Shown one piece after another: positions 57,334 through 63,250 of a DNA stretch of 63,250 nt. The stretch covers positions 1 through 63,250 of the forward strand of contig JAUVZM010000009.1 of NCBI GenBank assembly GCA_030602615.1, written 5' to 3'. The notes beneath the pieces were generated by a model, which worked only from the letters and a program-made list of their open reading frames with translations, searched no databases and was not told the DNA's origin. The stretch's first letter is position 1; each line of letters starts with the position of its first letter. Origin of the DNA: a bacterium. Lineage in GTDB: Bacteria; Armatimonadota; Zipacnadia; Zipacnadales; Zipacnadaceae. The translations under genes and the position numbers were made by a program.

Positions 57334-57620
57334 GTGGGAAACGACGTGCTTGCCAGCAAACCAGTGATCATTAATGCCGCCCTCACGGGCATGGTGCCCA
57401 CCAAAGAAGATTACCCCTACGTACCAGTCACCATGAGGAAATCGCCGTTGATGTCGAAGCCGTGGACGGGGCCTTCCTGGGAGCTGGCTGCACGCTCCTG
57501 CCCGAAGTCAGGGTGGGCGAAGGGGTAATAGTAGGGGCTGGCGCAGTGGTAATCCGGGACGTGCCTGCTGACCTTACCGTCGTCGGCGTCCCGGCCCGGC
57601 CGCTGGAGCATAAGTCATAG
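57334..57620 (+). pseudogene. Fused relics: BKACE (DUF849) start and hexapeptide acetyltransferase tail
   Basis: From the GTG at 57334 (GGAGAGG upstream) the frame reads KPVIINAALTGMVPTKEDYP, the conserved N-terminus of beta-keto acid cleavage enzymes, then YVPVT. After a frameshift at about 57430 another frame goes on HEEIAVDV, still like BKACE, and then turns within a few codons into GAFLGAGCTLLPEVRVGEGV and GAGAVVIRDVPADLTVVGVP, the left-handed beta-helix tail of an acyltransferase, ending LEHKS and TAG. The chimera cannot encode either enzyme. Confidence 0.6.
57535..57604 (+). repeat. Direct repeat of an acetyltransferase 3' end, copy 1
   Basis: 70 bp, identical except for one base to 60891-60960. 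It encodes GAGAVV(I)RDVPADLTVVGVP ARPL. The two copies bracket the cbiMNQO region in direct orientation. Confidence 0.88.
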
Positions 57621-57676
57621 TTGTTTGCCGATTACCAAAACCTCTGCTACGCAATGCCACCACAGATGACACACAC

Positions 57677-57705
57677 TTGACAACCGGCCGACTGTGTGTT
57701 ACAAT
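57677..57705 (+). promoter_or_regulatory. Sigma-70 promoter of the cbi operon
   Basis: TTGACA (57677-57682), 17 bp, TACAAT (57700-57705), 41 bp before the ATG of the exported protein at 57747. The short leader leaves no room for a cobalamin riboswitch. Confidence 0.72.
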
Positions 57706-57746
57706 CTCCATAATCGTGTTACCATTCGTGTGTTGGAGAAATTTGC

Positions 57747-58394
57747 ATGACATCGAAAGTAGCCAGATACAGCTCAGTGGCAGTATTGCTAATCGTCAGC
57801 CTTTCACCTATTTGGGCAGGCCCTACTGGCCTCACCGTCATCCCGACCGCTGACGTGCTTGCCCCCGCAACCGGGAGTCTGGAGTTTGAGGCCGAAGGCA
57901 GGCGTGTGCCCTTTGGTGGCGATTGTGATAGATTTGCGCTGCTGCAGATCGGCCTGCCCCAAAGCCTAGAGGCCGGGATCGACACTTGTGTAAACAGCAG
58001 CGAGGGACCGTGGCTGAATGCCAAGTGGATTATGATGAATGAAACGCTCCGCTGCCCTACCGTGGCCGTGGGGCTGCAAGGCGTGGGCAGAGATAGCACC
58101 GCCGAGCCGTACTTAGCTCTGTCCAGAGATGCAGGTAGCGTACGGCTGCACACGGGAGCCATTCGCCTTGAGCATCACACTAGCTGGATCTTTGGCGTGG
58201 AGTCGAGCTTAGGTCCGGGACTGGCTGCGTGTGGTGATTACGTGAGCGGCAATGCCGGGACTACTTCGCTTGGCTTGAGCTGGGAGATCTCGGACACCGT
58301 CGCAGTAGCTGCAGCTCGCATATTTGCTAATGACGGCGAGGAAGAAGACAACTGGTACTTCAATATTAGCTGTGCGATAGCGTGGTCGCAGTAA
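57747..58394 (+). CDS. Exported, possibly beta-barrel protein heading the cbi operon
   Basis: 215 residues. Signal peptide (SVAVLLIVSLSPIWA), then GPTGLTVIPTADVLAPATGS and about 180 residues of short alternating strands with many Gly and aromatic residues, as in small outer-membrane barrel proteins. I do not recognise a named family. ATG at 57747 follows GTTGGAGAAATTTGC. It shares a promoter with cbiM, which starts 37 bp after its stop, so it may help metal cross the outer membrane; that role is inference. Confidence 0.6.
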   Translation: MTSKVARYSSVAVLLIVSLSPIWAGPTGLTVIPTADVLAPATGSLEFEAEGRRVPFGGDCDRFALLQIGLPQSLEAGIDTCVNSSEGPWLNAKWIMMNETLRCPTVAVGLQGVGRDSTAEPYLALSRDAGSVRLHTGAIRLEHHTSWIFGVESSLGPGLAACGDYVSGNAGTTSLGLSWEISDTVAVAAARIFANDGEEEDNWYFNISCAIAWSQ

Positions 58395-58431
58395 TTCTCG
58401 CAACCACGGGGAAACAAAGGAAGTGGTGGCA

Positions 58432-59088
58432 GTGCACATTCCCGATGGCTTCTTGGACTTACAGACATCTGTTGCGGCGGGGGCTATCGCGGCGGGCGCA
58501 GTCGGTTATGCTTCCTATGCACTTAGAAGACGAGTGGATCCGGAGAAGATCCCAGTAATGGGCGTGGCCGGTGCATTCGTCTTTGCTGCTCAGATGATCA
58601 ACTTCCCGGTAGCCGGTGGCACTTCAGGACATCTGCTGGGAGCTGCGTTGGCCGCAATCCTACTGGGCCCTTGGGCAGCGGTACTCGTGATGACGGCTGT
58701 ACTGGTTATCCAATGTTTCGTATTCCAGGATGGAGGAGCTTTGGCCCTGGGAGCTAATGTACTGAATATGGGGCTGATGGGAGTTCTATTGGGCTATGCC
58801 ACGTACGCGAGTGTCGGCAAAGTCAGCCGGCGTGTGCGCGTTCGATACGTGGCGTCGTTTTTGGCGGCCTGGGTGGCAGTGATGGCCGGAGCGTTCCTGT
58901 GCTGCTGGGAGCTAATCATCTCCGGCACTGCGGCTCCCCAAGTAGTCCTGCCGGCGATGCTCGGCGTCCACGCGCTGATCGGAGTAGGAGAAGGGGTTAT
59001 CACTGTCGCTGCGTTAGCCCTGGTGAGCCGCAGCCGGCCGGACATCTGGCCAGCACTTGAGCCAGCGGAGGTGGCACAACAGAAATGA
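58432..59088 (+). CDS. cbiM: Cobalt/nickel ECF transporter substrate-binding membrane protein
   Basis: 218 residues with about six membrane segments. The N-terminus reads HIPDGFLDLQTS after the GTG at 58432, giving Met-His-Ile; in characterised NikM/CbiM proteins the N-terminal amine, His2 and later His residues hold the metal, so this start is chosen over the GTGs at 58423 and 58426. INFPVAGGTSGHLLGAALAA with its His and LQDGGA-type FQDGGALALGANVLNMG are further family motifs. Works with the PDGLE protein, CbiQ and CbiO. AAAGGA lies 10 bp upstream. Confidence 0.92.
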   Translation: MHIPDGFLDLQTSVAAGAIAAGAVGYASYALRRRVDPEKIPVMGVAGAFVFAAQMINFPVAGGTSGHLLGAALAAILLGPWAAVLVMTAVLVIQCFVFQDGGALALGANVLNMGLMGVLLGYATYASVGKVSRRVRVRYVASFLAAWVAVMAGAFLCCWELIISGTAAPQVVLPAMLGVHALIGVGEGVITVAALALVSRSRPDIWPALEPAEVAQQK

Positions 59089-59375
59089 AATGGTGGCATT
59101 GGGCTTTGGTCGTGTGTCTCGTCGTTGCCGCGGTCTTGTCTCCTTTTGCCAGCCCCTGGCCGGATGGCCTGGAAAGGGTTGCCGAGAGGCTTGGCTTCGC
59201 GGCCCGGGCTGAAGGCCCTGCAGCAGTCAGCGCGCCCATGCCTGACTATGTGTTCCCCGGGATAACCAGTGAAGGGCTGGCCACTGCCATCGCCGGGCTA
59301 ATAGGCGCTCTGCTAGTTTTTGCTTTGCTGTACGGCTTGGGCAAAGCCTTGGCCCGTTCTGATGAGTCTGCATGA
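59085..59375 (+). CDS. PDGLE-domain (CbiN-like) component of the cobalt/nickel transporter
   Basis: 96 residues: an N-terminal membrane segment (WALVVCLVVAAVLSPFA), then the name-giving SPWPDGLERVAERLGF and MPDYVFPGI, and a second membrane segment (IAGLIGALLVFALLYGLGKA). It overlaps cbiM and cbiQ by 4 bp on each side. The family replaces CbiN in many Co/Ni ECF transporters. Confidence 0.88.
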   Translation: MKWWHWALVVCLVVAAVLSPFASPWPDGLERVAERLGFAARAEGPAAVSAPMPDYVFPGITSEGLATAIAGLIGALLVFALLYGLGKALARSDESA

Positions 59376-60127
59376 CACTTAACTTGAGTACCGACAATCC
59401 GCCCCGCAGCCTCTTGCGACGGCTTAGTCCGGTCAGCAAGGTAGTGTGCTGCGTGGTGTTTATCGTGTGCGTGGTGGCACTGCCTCCCAGCGGCTTACCC
59501 CGGCTGCTATTGCTTGCAGGCATAGTGCTTTCCCTCTGGCTAGCAGCCCGAATCCCGCTGCTGACTTTGGCCAATCGGGTGGCACTGGCACTGCCGTTTG
59601 TGCTGATTGCGGCATTCTCGATCCCCTTCTTGAATCACGGTGGTCGCCAGATAGCGATGCTGCCGGGGGGGCTGGTCATTAGTGAAGCCGGGCTTATGAT
59701 TTTCCAGGCGGTAGTTGTCAAGGCTGTTGTCTGCATAGCGGCGCTCAGCCTGCTGGGCGAGACTACGCCACCGGAAGAGCTGTTGGCCACGCTCCGACAG
59801 CTCAGGTTTCCGGGGCTTCTTGTGACGATCCTCTCGCTCACTGTCCGGTACTTGCTGATTCTGCGAGATGAAGCACGGCGGATGATGCAGGCGCGCGATG
59901 CTCGTGGTCCAGGCCGAGGCCTGCTTCGTAGAGCCAAGATAGCCGGGGCCATAGTAGGCTCGTTATTCCTGCGCAGTTATGAGCGCGCCGAACGAGTTGG
60001 CCAGGCGATGGCTGCGCGTGGATTTGATGGCACTTTGCCAGTTGTTACCCGTAACCACTTTGCGTGGCGAGACGCCGTAGTTACACTGTTATTCGTCGCC
60101 GCGACAGCCACCTTGACCCTATGGTGA
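59372..60127 (+). CDS. cbiQ: ECF transporter transmembrane protein
   Basis: 251 residues with about five membrane helices. The cytoplasmic coupling helices contain the family motifs LLVTILSLTVRYLLILRDEA and RRMMQARDARGPGR, plus SYERAERVGQAMAARGFDG, the two Ala-Arg-Gly-like motifs by which CbiQ contacts CbiO. ATG at 59372 overlaps the preceding gene by 4 bp; the end overlaps cbiO. Confidence 0.92.
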   Translation: MTLNLSTDNPPRSLLRRLSPVSKVVCCVVFIVCVVALPPSGLPRLLLLAGIVLSLWLAARIPLLTLANRVALALPFVLIAAFSIPFLNHGGRQIAMLPGGLVISEAGLMIFQAVVVKAVVCIAALSLLGETTPPEELLATLRQLRFPGLLVTILSLTVRYLLILRDEARRMMQARDARGPGRGLLRRAKIAGAIVGSLFLRSYERAERVGQAMAARGFDGTLPVVTRNHFAWRDAVVTLLFVAATATLTLW

Positions 60128-60927
60128 AAATGACCGCTATCAAAGTCGCAAATCTTAGCTACTCTTATCCGGATGGCAGCCAGGCTCTCCGAGGAGTATC
60201 GCTAGAGATTGCCAGGGGAGAGACACTAGGGCTGGTCGGGCCTAACGGGGCAGGCAAATCCACGCTCTTGCTGCACCTTAACGGTACTTTGCGTGGCGAC
60301 GGTATCGTGGAGGTTTTGGGTGAGAGGCTGACTCGCAAGAACCTGGATCAAGTACGGCGGAAGGTCGGACTGGTGTTTGAGGACCCCAATGATCAGCTCT
60401 TCATGCCGACAGTCTTTGGTGATGTAGCCTTTGGCCCACTGAATTCGGGGCGGGACGAGCCGGTAGTGCGTCGTCTGGTACAGGAGACTTTGGAGGCAGT
60501 CGGCATGGAAGGGTACGAAGCTCATGCTCCCCATCATCTTAGTCTGGGGCAAAAGAAGCGAGTAGCTTTGGCAACGGTATTGGTGATGGACTGTGACATT
60601 CTGGCCCTGGACGAGCCTACTGGAGGCCTGGATCCAGCCGGTAGGGAAGGATTTATCAGGCTAATAAGTGCCCAGCCGCTCACCAAAGTAATAGCAACTC
60701 ACGATATGGAGCTTGCGTGGCAGCTATCCGACCGGGTCGCGATTATCGATTCCGGCGAGATTGTTGCTGTTGGGCCAGCCAGCGACATCCTCACCGACGA
60801 GCAGCTCCTGCGCGCCCACCAGTTGCGTTGCCCGCTCGGCCTTGATGTCCTGTCGCGCAAATCAGCGTCTGGCCGCCATCCCCTTCAAATGGGCTGGCGC
60901 AGTGGTAACCCGGGACGTGCCTGCTGA
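60124..60927 (+). CDS. cbiO: ECF transporter ATPase CbiO, tail altered by junction
   Basis: 267 residues. Walker A GPNGAGKSTLLLHLNG, Q-loop LVFEDPNDQLFMPTVFGDVA, signature LSLGQKKRVALATVL, Walker B DILALDEPTGGLD, and H-loop VIATHDMELAW are complete, so the motor should work. The natural C-terminus appears to end around HQLRCPLGLDVL; from 60891 the frame runs into the acetyltransferase repeat in another frame (LQMGWRSGNPGRAC) before stopping. ATG at 60124 overlaps cbiQ by 4 bp. Confidence 0.9.
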   Translation: MKMTAIKVANLSYSYPDGSQALRGVSLEIARGETLGLVGPNGAGKSTLLLHLNGTLRGDGIVEVLGERLTRKNLDQVRRKVGLVFEDPNDQLFMPTVFGDVAFGPLNSGRDEPVVRRLVQETLEAVGMEGYEAHAPHHLSLGQKKRVALATVLVMDCDILALDEPTGGLDPAGREGFIRLISAQPLTKVIATHDMELAWQLSDRVAIIDSGEIVAVGPASDILTDEQLLRAHQLRCPLGLDVLSRKSASGRHPLQMGWRSGNPGRAC

Positions 60928-60982
60928 CCTTACCGTCGTCGGCGTCCCGGCCCGGCCGCTCGACCACAACTCCAGGCAGTAG
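60891..60982 (+). pseudogene. Acetyltransferase tail relic, copy 2 of the direct repeat
   Basis: In its own frame it reads GAVVTRDVPADLTVVGVPAR then PLDHNSRQ and TAG. The first 70 bp (60891-60960) match 57535-57604 with one difference; the last codons differ, so the two tails come from two related genes or one has since changed. It overlaps the end of the cbiO frame. Confidence 0.75.
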
Positions 60983-61012
60983 AACCAGTCAGTACGACGG
61001 GAGTGATGAGAT

Positions 61013-61801
61013 ATGCTAGCTTCAATCAGGACCACCAAAATCGGAACAATTCTCGTGCTGGGGGCAATGCTGGCCAGTGGGCTGGCCGGCTGCGACAAAG
61101 ACAAAAAGCTGCCACCACGGTTGCCTGCCCCGCCCAGCCCCCAAACCGCGCAAACTGAACTCGACTACGAGCAGATGCGGGAGCAGATGGTCAAACAGCT
61201 CCAGGGACAGGGCATGGTGCAGTCGCAGGCTGTTATTGCCGCGATGAAGGCGACCCGGCGGCATCTGTTTGTGCCTGAGCAGGTTCGCCACTTGGCATAC
61301 TACGACACCCCCCTGCCCATCGGCGAGGATCAGACCATCTCGGCGCCGGGCGTCGTGGCGAAGATGACGGAATTGCTCGACCCTCAGTCTGAGGATGTAG
61401 TCCTGGAGGTGGGGACCGGTTCGGGCTACCAGGCAGCAGTCCTGGCTCACCTGGTCAAGCACGTTTACACCATCGAAATTCTGGCGCCGCTGGCCGAAAG
61501 TGCCGAAAAACGCCTGAAAGAACTGGGATATGACAATGTCACTGTGCGGTGCGGCGACGGATATCAGGGCTGGCCCGAATATGCCCCTTTTGACGGAATT
61601 ATCGTGACCTGCGCTCCTGAAGAGATCCCCCAGCCTCTGCAGGAGCAACTGGTCGAGGGTGGTCACATGGTCATACCGGTTGGCCCCGAGCGTGGAGTCC
61701 AGAACCTCTATCTGCTGGAAAAGCAAGCAGGGGCTATCCACAAGACCGCGGTGCTGCCGGTGAGGTTCGTGCCAATGACCGGGGAAGCCGAGCAGCGCTA
61801 A
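61013..61801 (+). CDS. Protein-L-isoaspartate O-methyltransferase, lipoprotein form
   Basis: 262 residues. A signal peptide with lipobox LAGC (LASGLAGCDKDKK) precedes a Pro-rich linker of about 20 residues and a complete PIMT domain: MKATRRHLFVPEQVRHLAYY, TISAPGVVAKMTELLD, the SAM loop VLEVGTGSGYQAAVLAHL, and FDGIIVTCAPEEIPQPL. PIMT uses S-adenosylmethionine to start repair of damaged Asp/Asn. SAM is cytoplasmic, so a lipoprotein form is puzzling unless the anchor faces inward or the Cys is not lipidated. ATG at 61013 has GGGAGTGATGAG upstream. Confidence 0.88.
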   Translation: MLASIRTTKIGTILVLGAMLASGLAGCDKDKKLPPRLPAPPSPQTAQTELDYEQMREQMVKQLQGQGMVQSQAVIAAMKATRRHLFVPEQVRHLAYYDTPLPIGEDQTISAPGVVAKMTELLDPQSEDVVLEVGTGSGYQAAVLAHLVKHVYTIEILAPLAESAEKRLKELGYDNVTVRCGDGYQGWPEYAPFDGIIVTCAPEEIPQPLQEQLVEGGHMVIPVGPERGVQNLYLLEKQAGAIHKTAVLPVRFVPMTGEAEQR

Positions 61802-61826
61802 TCGCCGCCGCGCAGGCCGTTGTGTG

Positions 61827-62456
61827 CTATTGAAACATACGAAATTCCCCGGGTTTTAGCTTGGCAGCGCGCAGCAGGTCAGCAGCTTGCAGGAGCAATC
61901 GGCTCTTCTCCAATTGCGGCGGGGCCTGGACACCGGCAACCACCTCATTCAGATAGCGCTCAATGTCGGCCCGTCGCGGATTGTTGGCCACCGCCCAAGT
62001 CGCTAATTGGGCAACGGGAGGTGCGACCCGACGCTGGCTGGCCGCCGCAGCCACGCTGGCCAGCCTGGTGTTGGGGTGCCTGGCTGGTACCATAATATCG
62101 GCAGCGGTGGGGGTACGCCAGCCCAGGTTCGTACAGACGGCCGGTATGGTTACCTGAGCCAAGGATTGGCCCCGCAGATCCACACGAGTCTGCCCCAGAG
62201 TCATCATGCCCTGCACTCCTCCCCGCTGCGCTTGAAGCTGCGTACCCGGCCCAATTGACAACTGCTGGGGGCCGTAAGCTGACCGGCCGATCGTCCCTCG
62301 TACTGCGCCCTGACCCCAGCCGCGGAACTGCGCCCACACATCTCCCCGCTGCAGAGCCTGCAGCAGGTCAACTTCTTCAGCGTAGCCCAGTGACAGGGCG
62401 GTCAATGCAATCACTACCATCGCGCATACACGCCGGCACAATGTCATCCTCATCAC
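61827..62456 (-). CDS. Exported protein of unknown function
   Basis: 209 residues with a signal peptide (VCAMVVIALTALSLGYAEE). The body is Gln/Ala/Arg-rich; a mid part (SIGPGTQLQAQRGGVQGMMT) looks like a short beta-structured region and the C-terminus is helical. No family recognised. It stands alone on the minus strand, convergent with the PIMT gene. Confidence 0.6.
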   Translation of the reverse strand: MMRMTLCRRVCAMVVIALTALSLGYAEEVDLLQALQRGDVWAQFRGWGQGAVRGTIGRSAYGPQQLSIGPGTQLQAQRGGVQGMMTLGQTRVDLRGQSLAQVTIPAVCTNLGWRTPTAADIMVPARHPNTRLASVAAAASQRRVAPPVAQLATWAVANNPRRADIERYLNEVVAGVQAPPQLEKSRLLLQAADLLRAAKLKPGEFRMFQ

Positions 62457-62532
62457 CTCTTATTACCATATTCGCTCTCTGCTAACTACTTCCTGCAAAG
62501 CAATGACCCTTGGCAGACGGCCCCACTGTGCC

Positions 62533-62895
62533 TCACTCAAAAGCCATACCTGCTATAACGTCGGCGCGACTGACAATCCCTACCAGAGCACCTGATCCCT
62601 CAATCACCAGTACCCTCTTGATGTGTTGTGCTTTCAGTATATCGGCGATCTCAGTCACCGGTGTATCCGGCCGCACCGAAACGACATCACTACTCATAAT
62701 CCAATCTATCGTGGTATTCCCGTGTGCAGTGAGAATGTCGGCCTCGCTGATCACCCCAATCGCCGTCCCCTCCTCCACTACCGGCATTCCACTGATCTTA
62801 TTACGGGCAAGCACACGGGCGACCTGCGCAACGGTGGCCGACGAGGTGGTGGTTATCAGATCCGTAGTCATAATGTCTTTAGCTGTCTTTGCCAT
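62533..62895 (-). CDS. CBS-domain pair protein
   Basis: 120 residues made of two CBS motifs: TAKDIMTTDLITTTSSATVA with VARVLARNKISGMPVVEEGT, then IMSSDVVSVRPDTPVTEIAD with IKRVLVIEGSGALVGIVSRA. Stand-alone CBS pairs bind adenosyl ligands such as AMP, ATP or SAM and act as small energy or redox sensors. No effector domain or partner gene is adjacent. Confidence 0.9.
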   Translation of the reverse strand: MAKTAKDIMTTDLITTTSSATVAQVARVLARNKISGMPVVEEGTAIGVISEADILTAHGNTTIDWIMSSDVVSVRPDTPVTEIADILKAQHIKRVLVIEGSGALVGIVSRADVIAGMAFE

Positions 62896-63051
62896 CGCTC
62901 CCCGTCCCTTCTGCGATGTATATGCTTCTGACTGTATTATATACTACACTATTCCTTCGCGTCACGTAAGTTCCTCTATGCTGAGCAAACAACGGTGACG
63001 GTGGGCATTACCGGGCGCAGCCCGGCTGCCACACTCTTATCATCAATCCGC

Positions 63052-63080
63052 TTGACATCTGTCGGTCGATGTGCTACAAT
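63052..63080 (+). promoter_or_regulatory. Sigma-70 promoter near the right edge
   Basis: TTGACA (63052-63057), 17 bp, TACAAT (63075-63080). It drives a leader that continues past the window end; no start codon with a ribosome site is seen before 63250. Confidence 0.7.
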
Positions 63081-63086
63081 TTTCAC

Positions 63087-63250
63087 AGTCGCAGGCAGCA
63101 TTATTGTGCCTGTGATGCTCTCAGTAACTGGTTGCGCTGCCCATCGAAACCGGGCGAAGAAGGGAGGGTATCTCGCAAAGCCAGATTGGCAGTAAGGTCA
63201 GCAACCAGCAAGTCATACACTACCGGCAGCAAGCCGGCGACGGAGACAGG
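63087..63250 (+). promoter_or_regulatory. Structured 5' leader, possible riboswitch (cut by window edge)
   Basis: Behind the promoter: hairpin TCGCAGGCA (63089-63097) / TGCCTGTGA (63107-63115); a long-range helix CTGGTTGC (63128-63135) / GCAACCAG (63201-63208) that encloses GCCC/GGGC (63139-63142 with 63152-63155) and GCCA/TGGC (63180-63183 with 63187-63190). Unpaired TCGCAAAG lies at the junction. Such a nested fold fits a regulatory leader, but the class cannot be named from what is visible. Confidence 0.4.

Noticed and set aside
63150-63215. Cyclic di-GMP (GEMM) riboswitch, because of CGCAAAGCC
   Set aside because: Only this short match fits; the expected GAAA-capped stem and receptor stem around it are not in the right order, and the sequence is cut by the window end.

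Overview
The window (about 60% GC by eye) is a dense, mostly chromosomal housekeeping region of a diderm bacterium. An LptD/OstA-type LPS assembly protein, an LptF/G-type permease and an SLH-domain porin show an LPS-bearing outer membrane. A tRNA-Leu T-box in front of leuA, an HspR-type repressor with a HAIR-like operator at dnaK and an SLH-anchored porin are more typical of Terrabacteria. That mix best suggests a deep-branching diderm such as Armatimonadota. This is inference; no rRNA or other phylogenetic marker was found in the window.

Layout. 1-2.5 kb: phosphohexomutase (cut by the window edge) and an SH3/NlpC-P60 cell-wall hydrolase. 2.7-9.3 kb: amino-acid biosynthesis (dapB, asd, argC, argJ, T-box, leuA). 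9.5-13.1 kb: murC-ftsQ-ftsA, without ftsZ. 13.3-16.4 kb: a decayed two-component pair, a zinc-finger membrane protein and a fragment of a phenylacetate-CoA ligase. 16.4-22.6 kb: PfkB kinase, TauE/SafE-like permease, deoxyhypusine-synthase-like protein, ComF, glycogen-debranching enzyme, NUDIX hydrolase. 22.7-29 kb: collagen-like SLH porin and an adaptor/ATPase/permease export operon. 29-33.4 kb: MDR dehydrogenase, GHMP-kinase remnant, glutamine-synthetase-like protein, M20 peptidase. 33.5-39.4 kb: PilB ATPase, divergent from an ECF sigma / anti-sigma / secretin operon. 39.5 kb: candidate small RNA. 39.8-46.6 kb: LptF/G, LptD, two tandemly duplicated TolB-like lipoproteins and a GHMP kinase. 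46.7-56.8 kb: a long leftward heat-shock operon (dnaK, PIN-like nuclease, dnaJ, hspR, two DUF2007-like genes, acetolactate decarboxylase, a Clp ATPase broken by one amber codon, TPR lipoprotein). 56.9-61 kb: gene remnants, then an exported protein with cbiM-N-Q-O (Co/Ni import), bracketed by two nearly identical acetyltransferase tails. 61-63.2 kb: a lipoprotein PIMT, an exported unknown, a CBS-pair protein and a promoter with a structured leader at the right edge.

The main unusual features are: a five-copy palindromic repeat of about 110 bp between genes from 4.7 to 19.8 kb; the ECF/anti-sigma/secretin operon whose secretin carries three WAVGEW repeats; a PIN-like nuclease with 24-residue repeats inside the heat-shock operon; an in-frame TAG in the Clp ATPase that removes its D2 arginine finger; a promoter-plus-terminator small RNA locus; and several clusters of gene fragments. 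I saw no tRNA, rRNA, CRISPR array, transposase or prophage gene.
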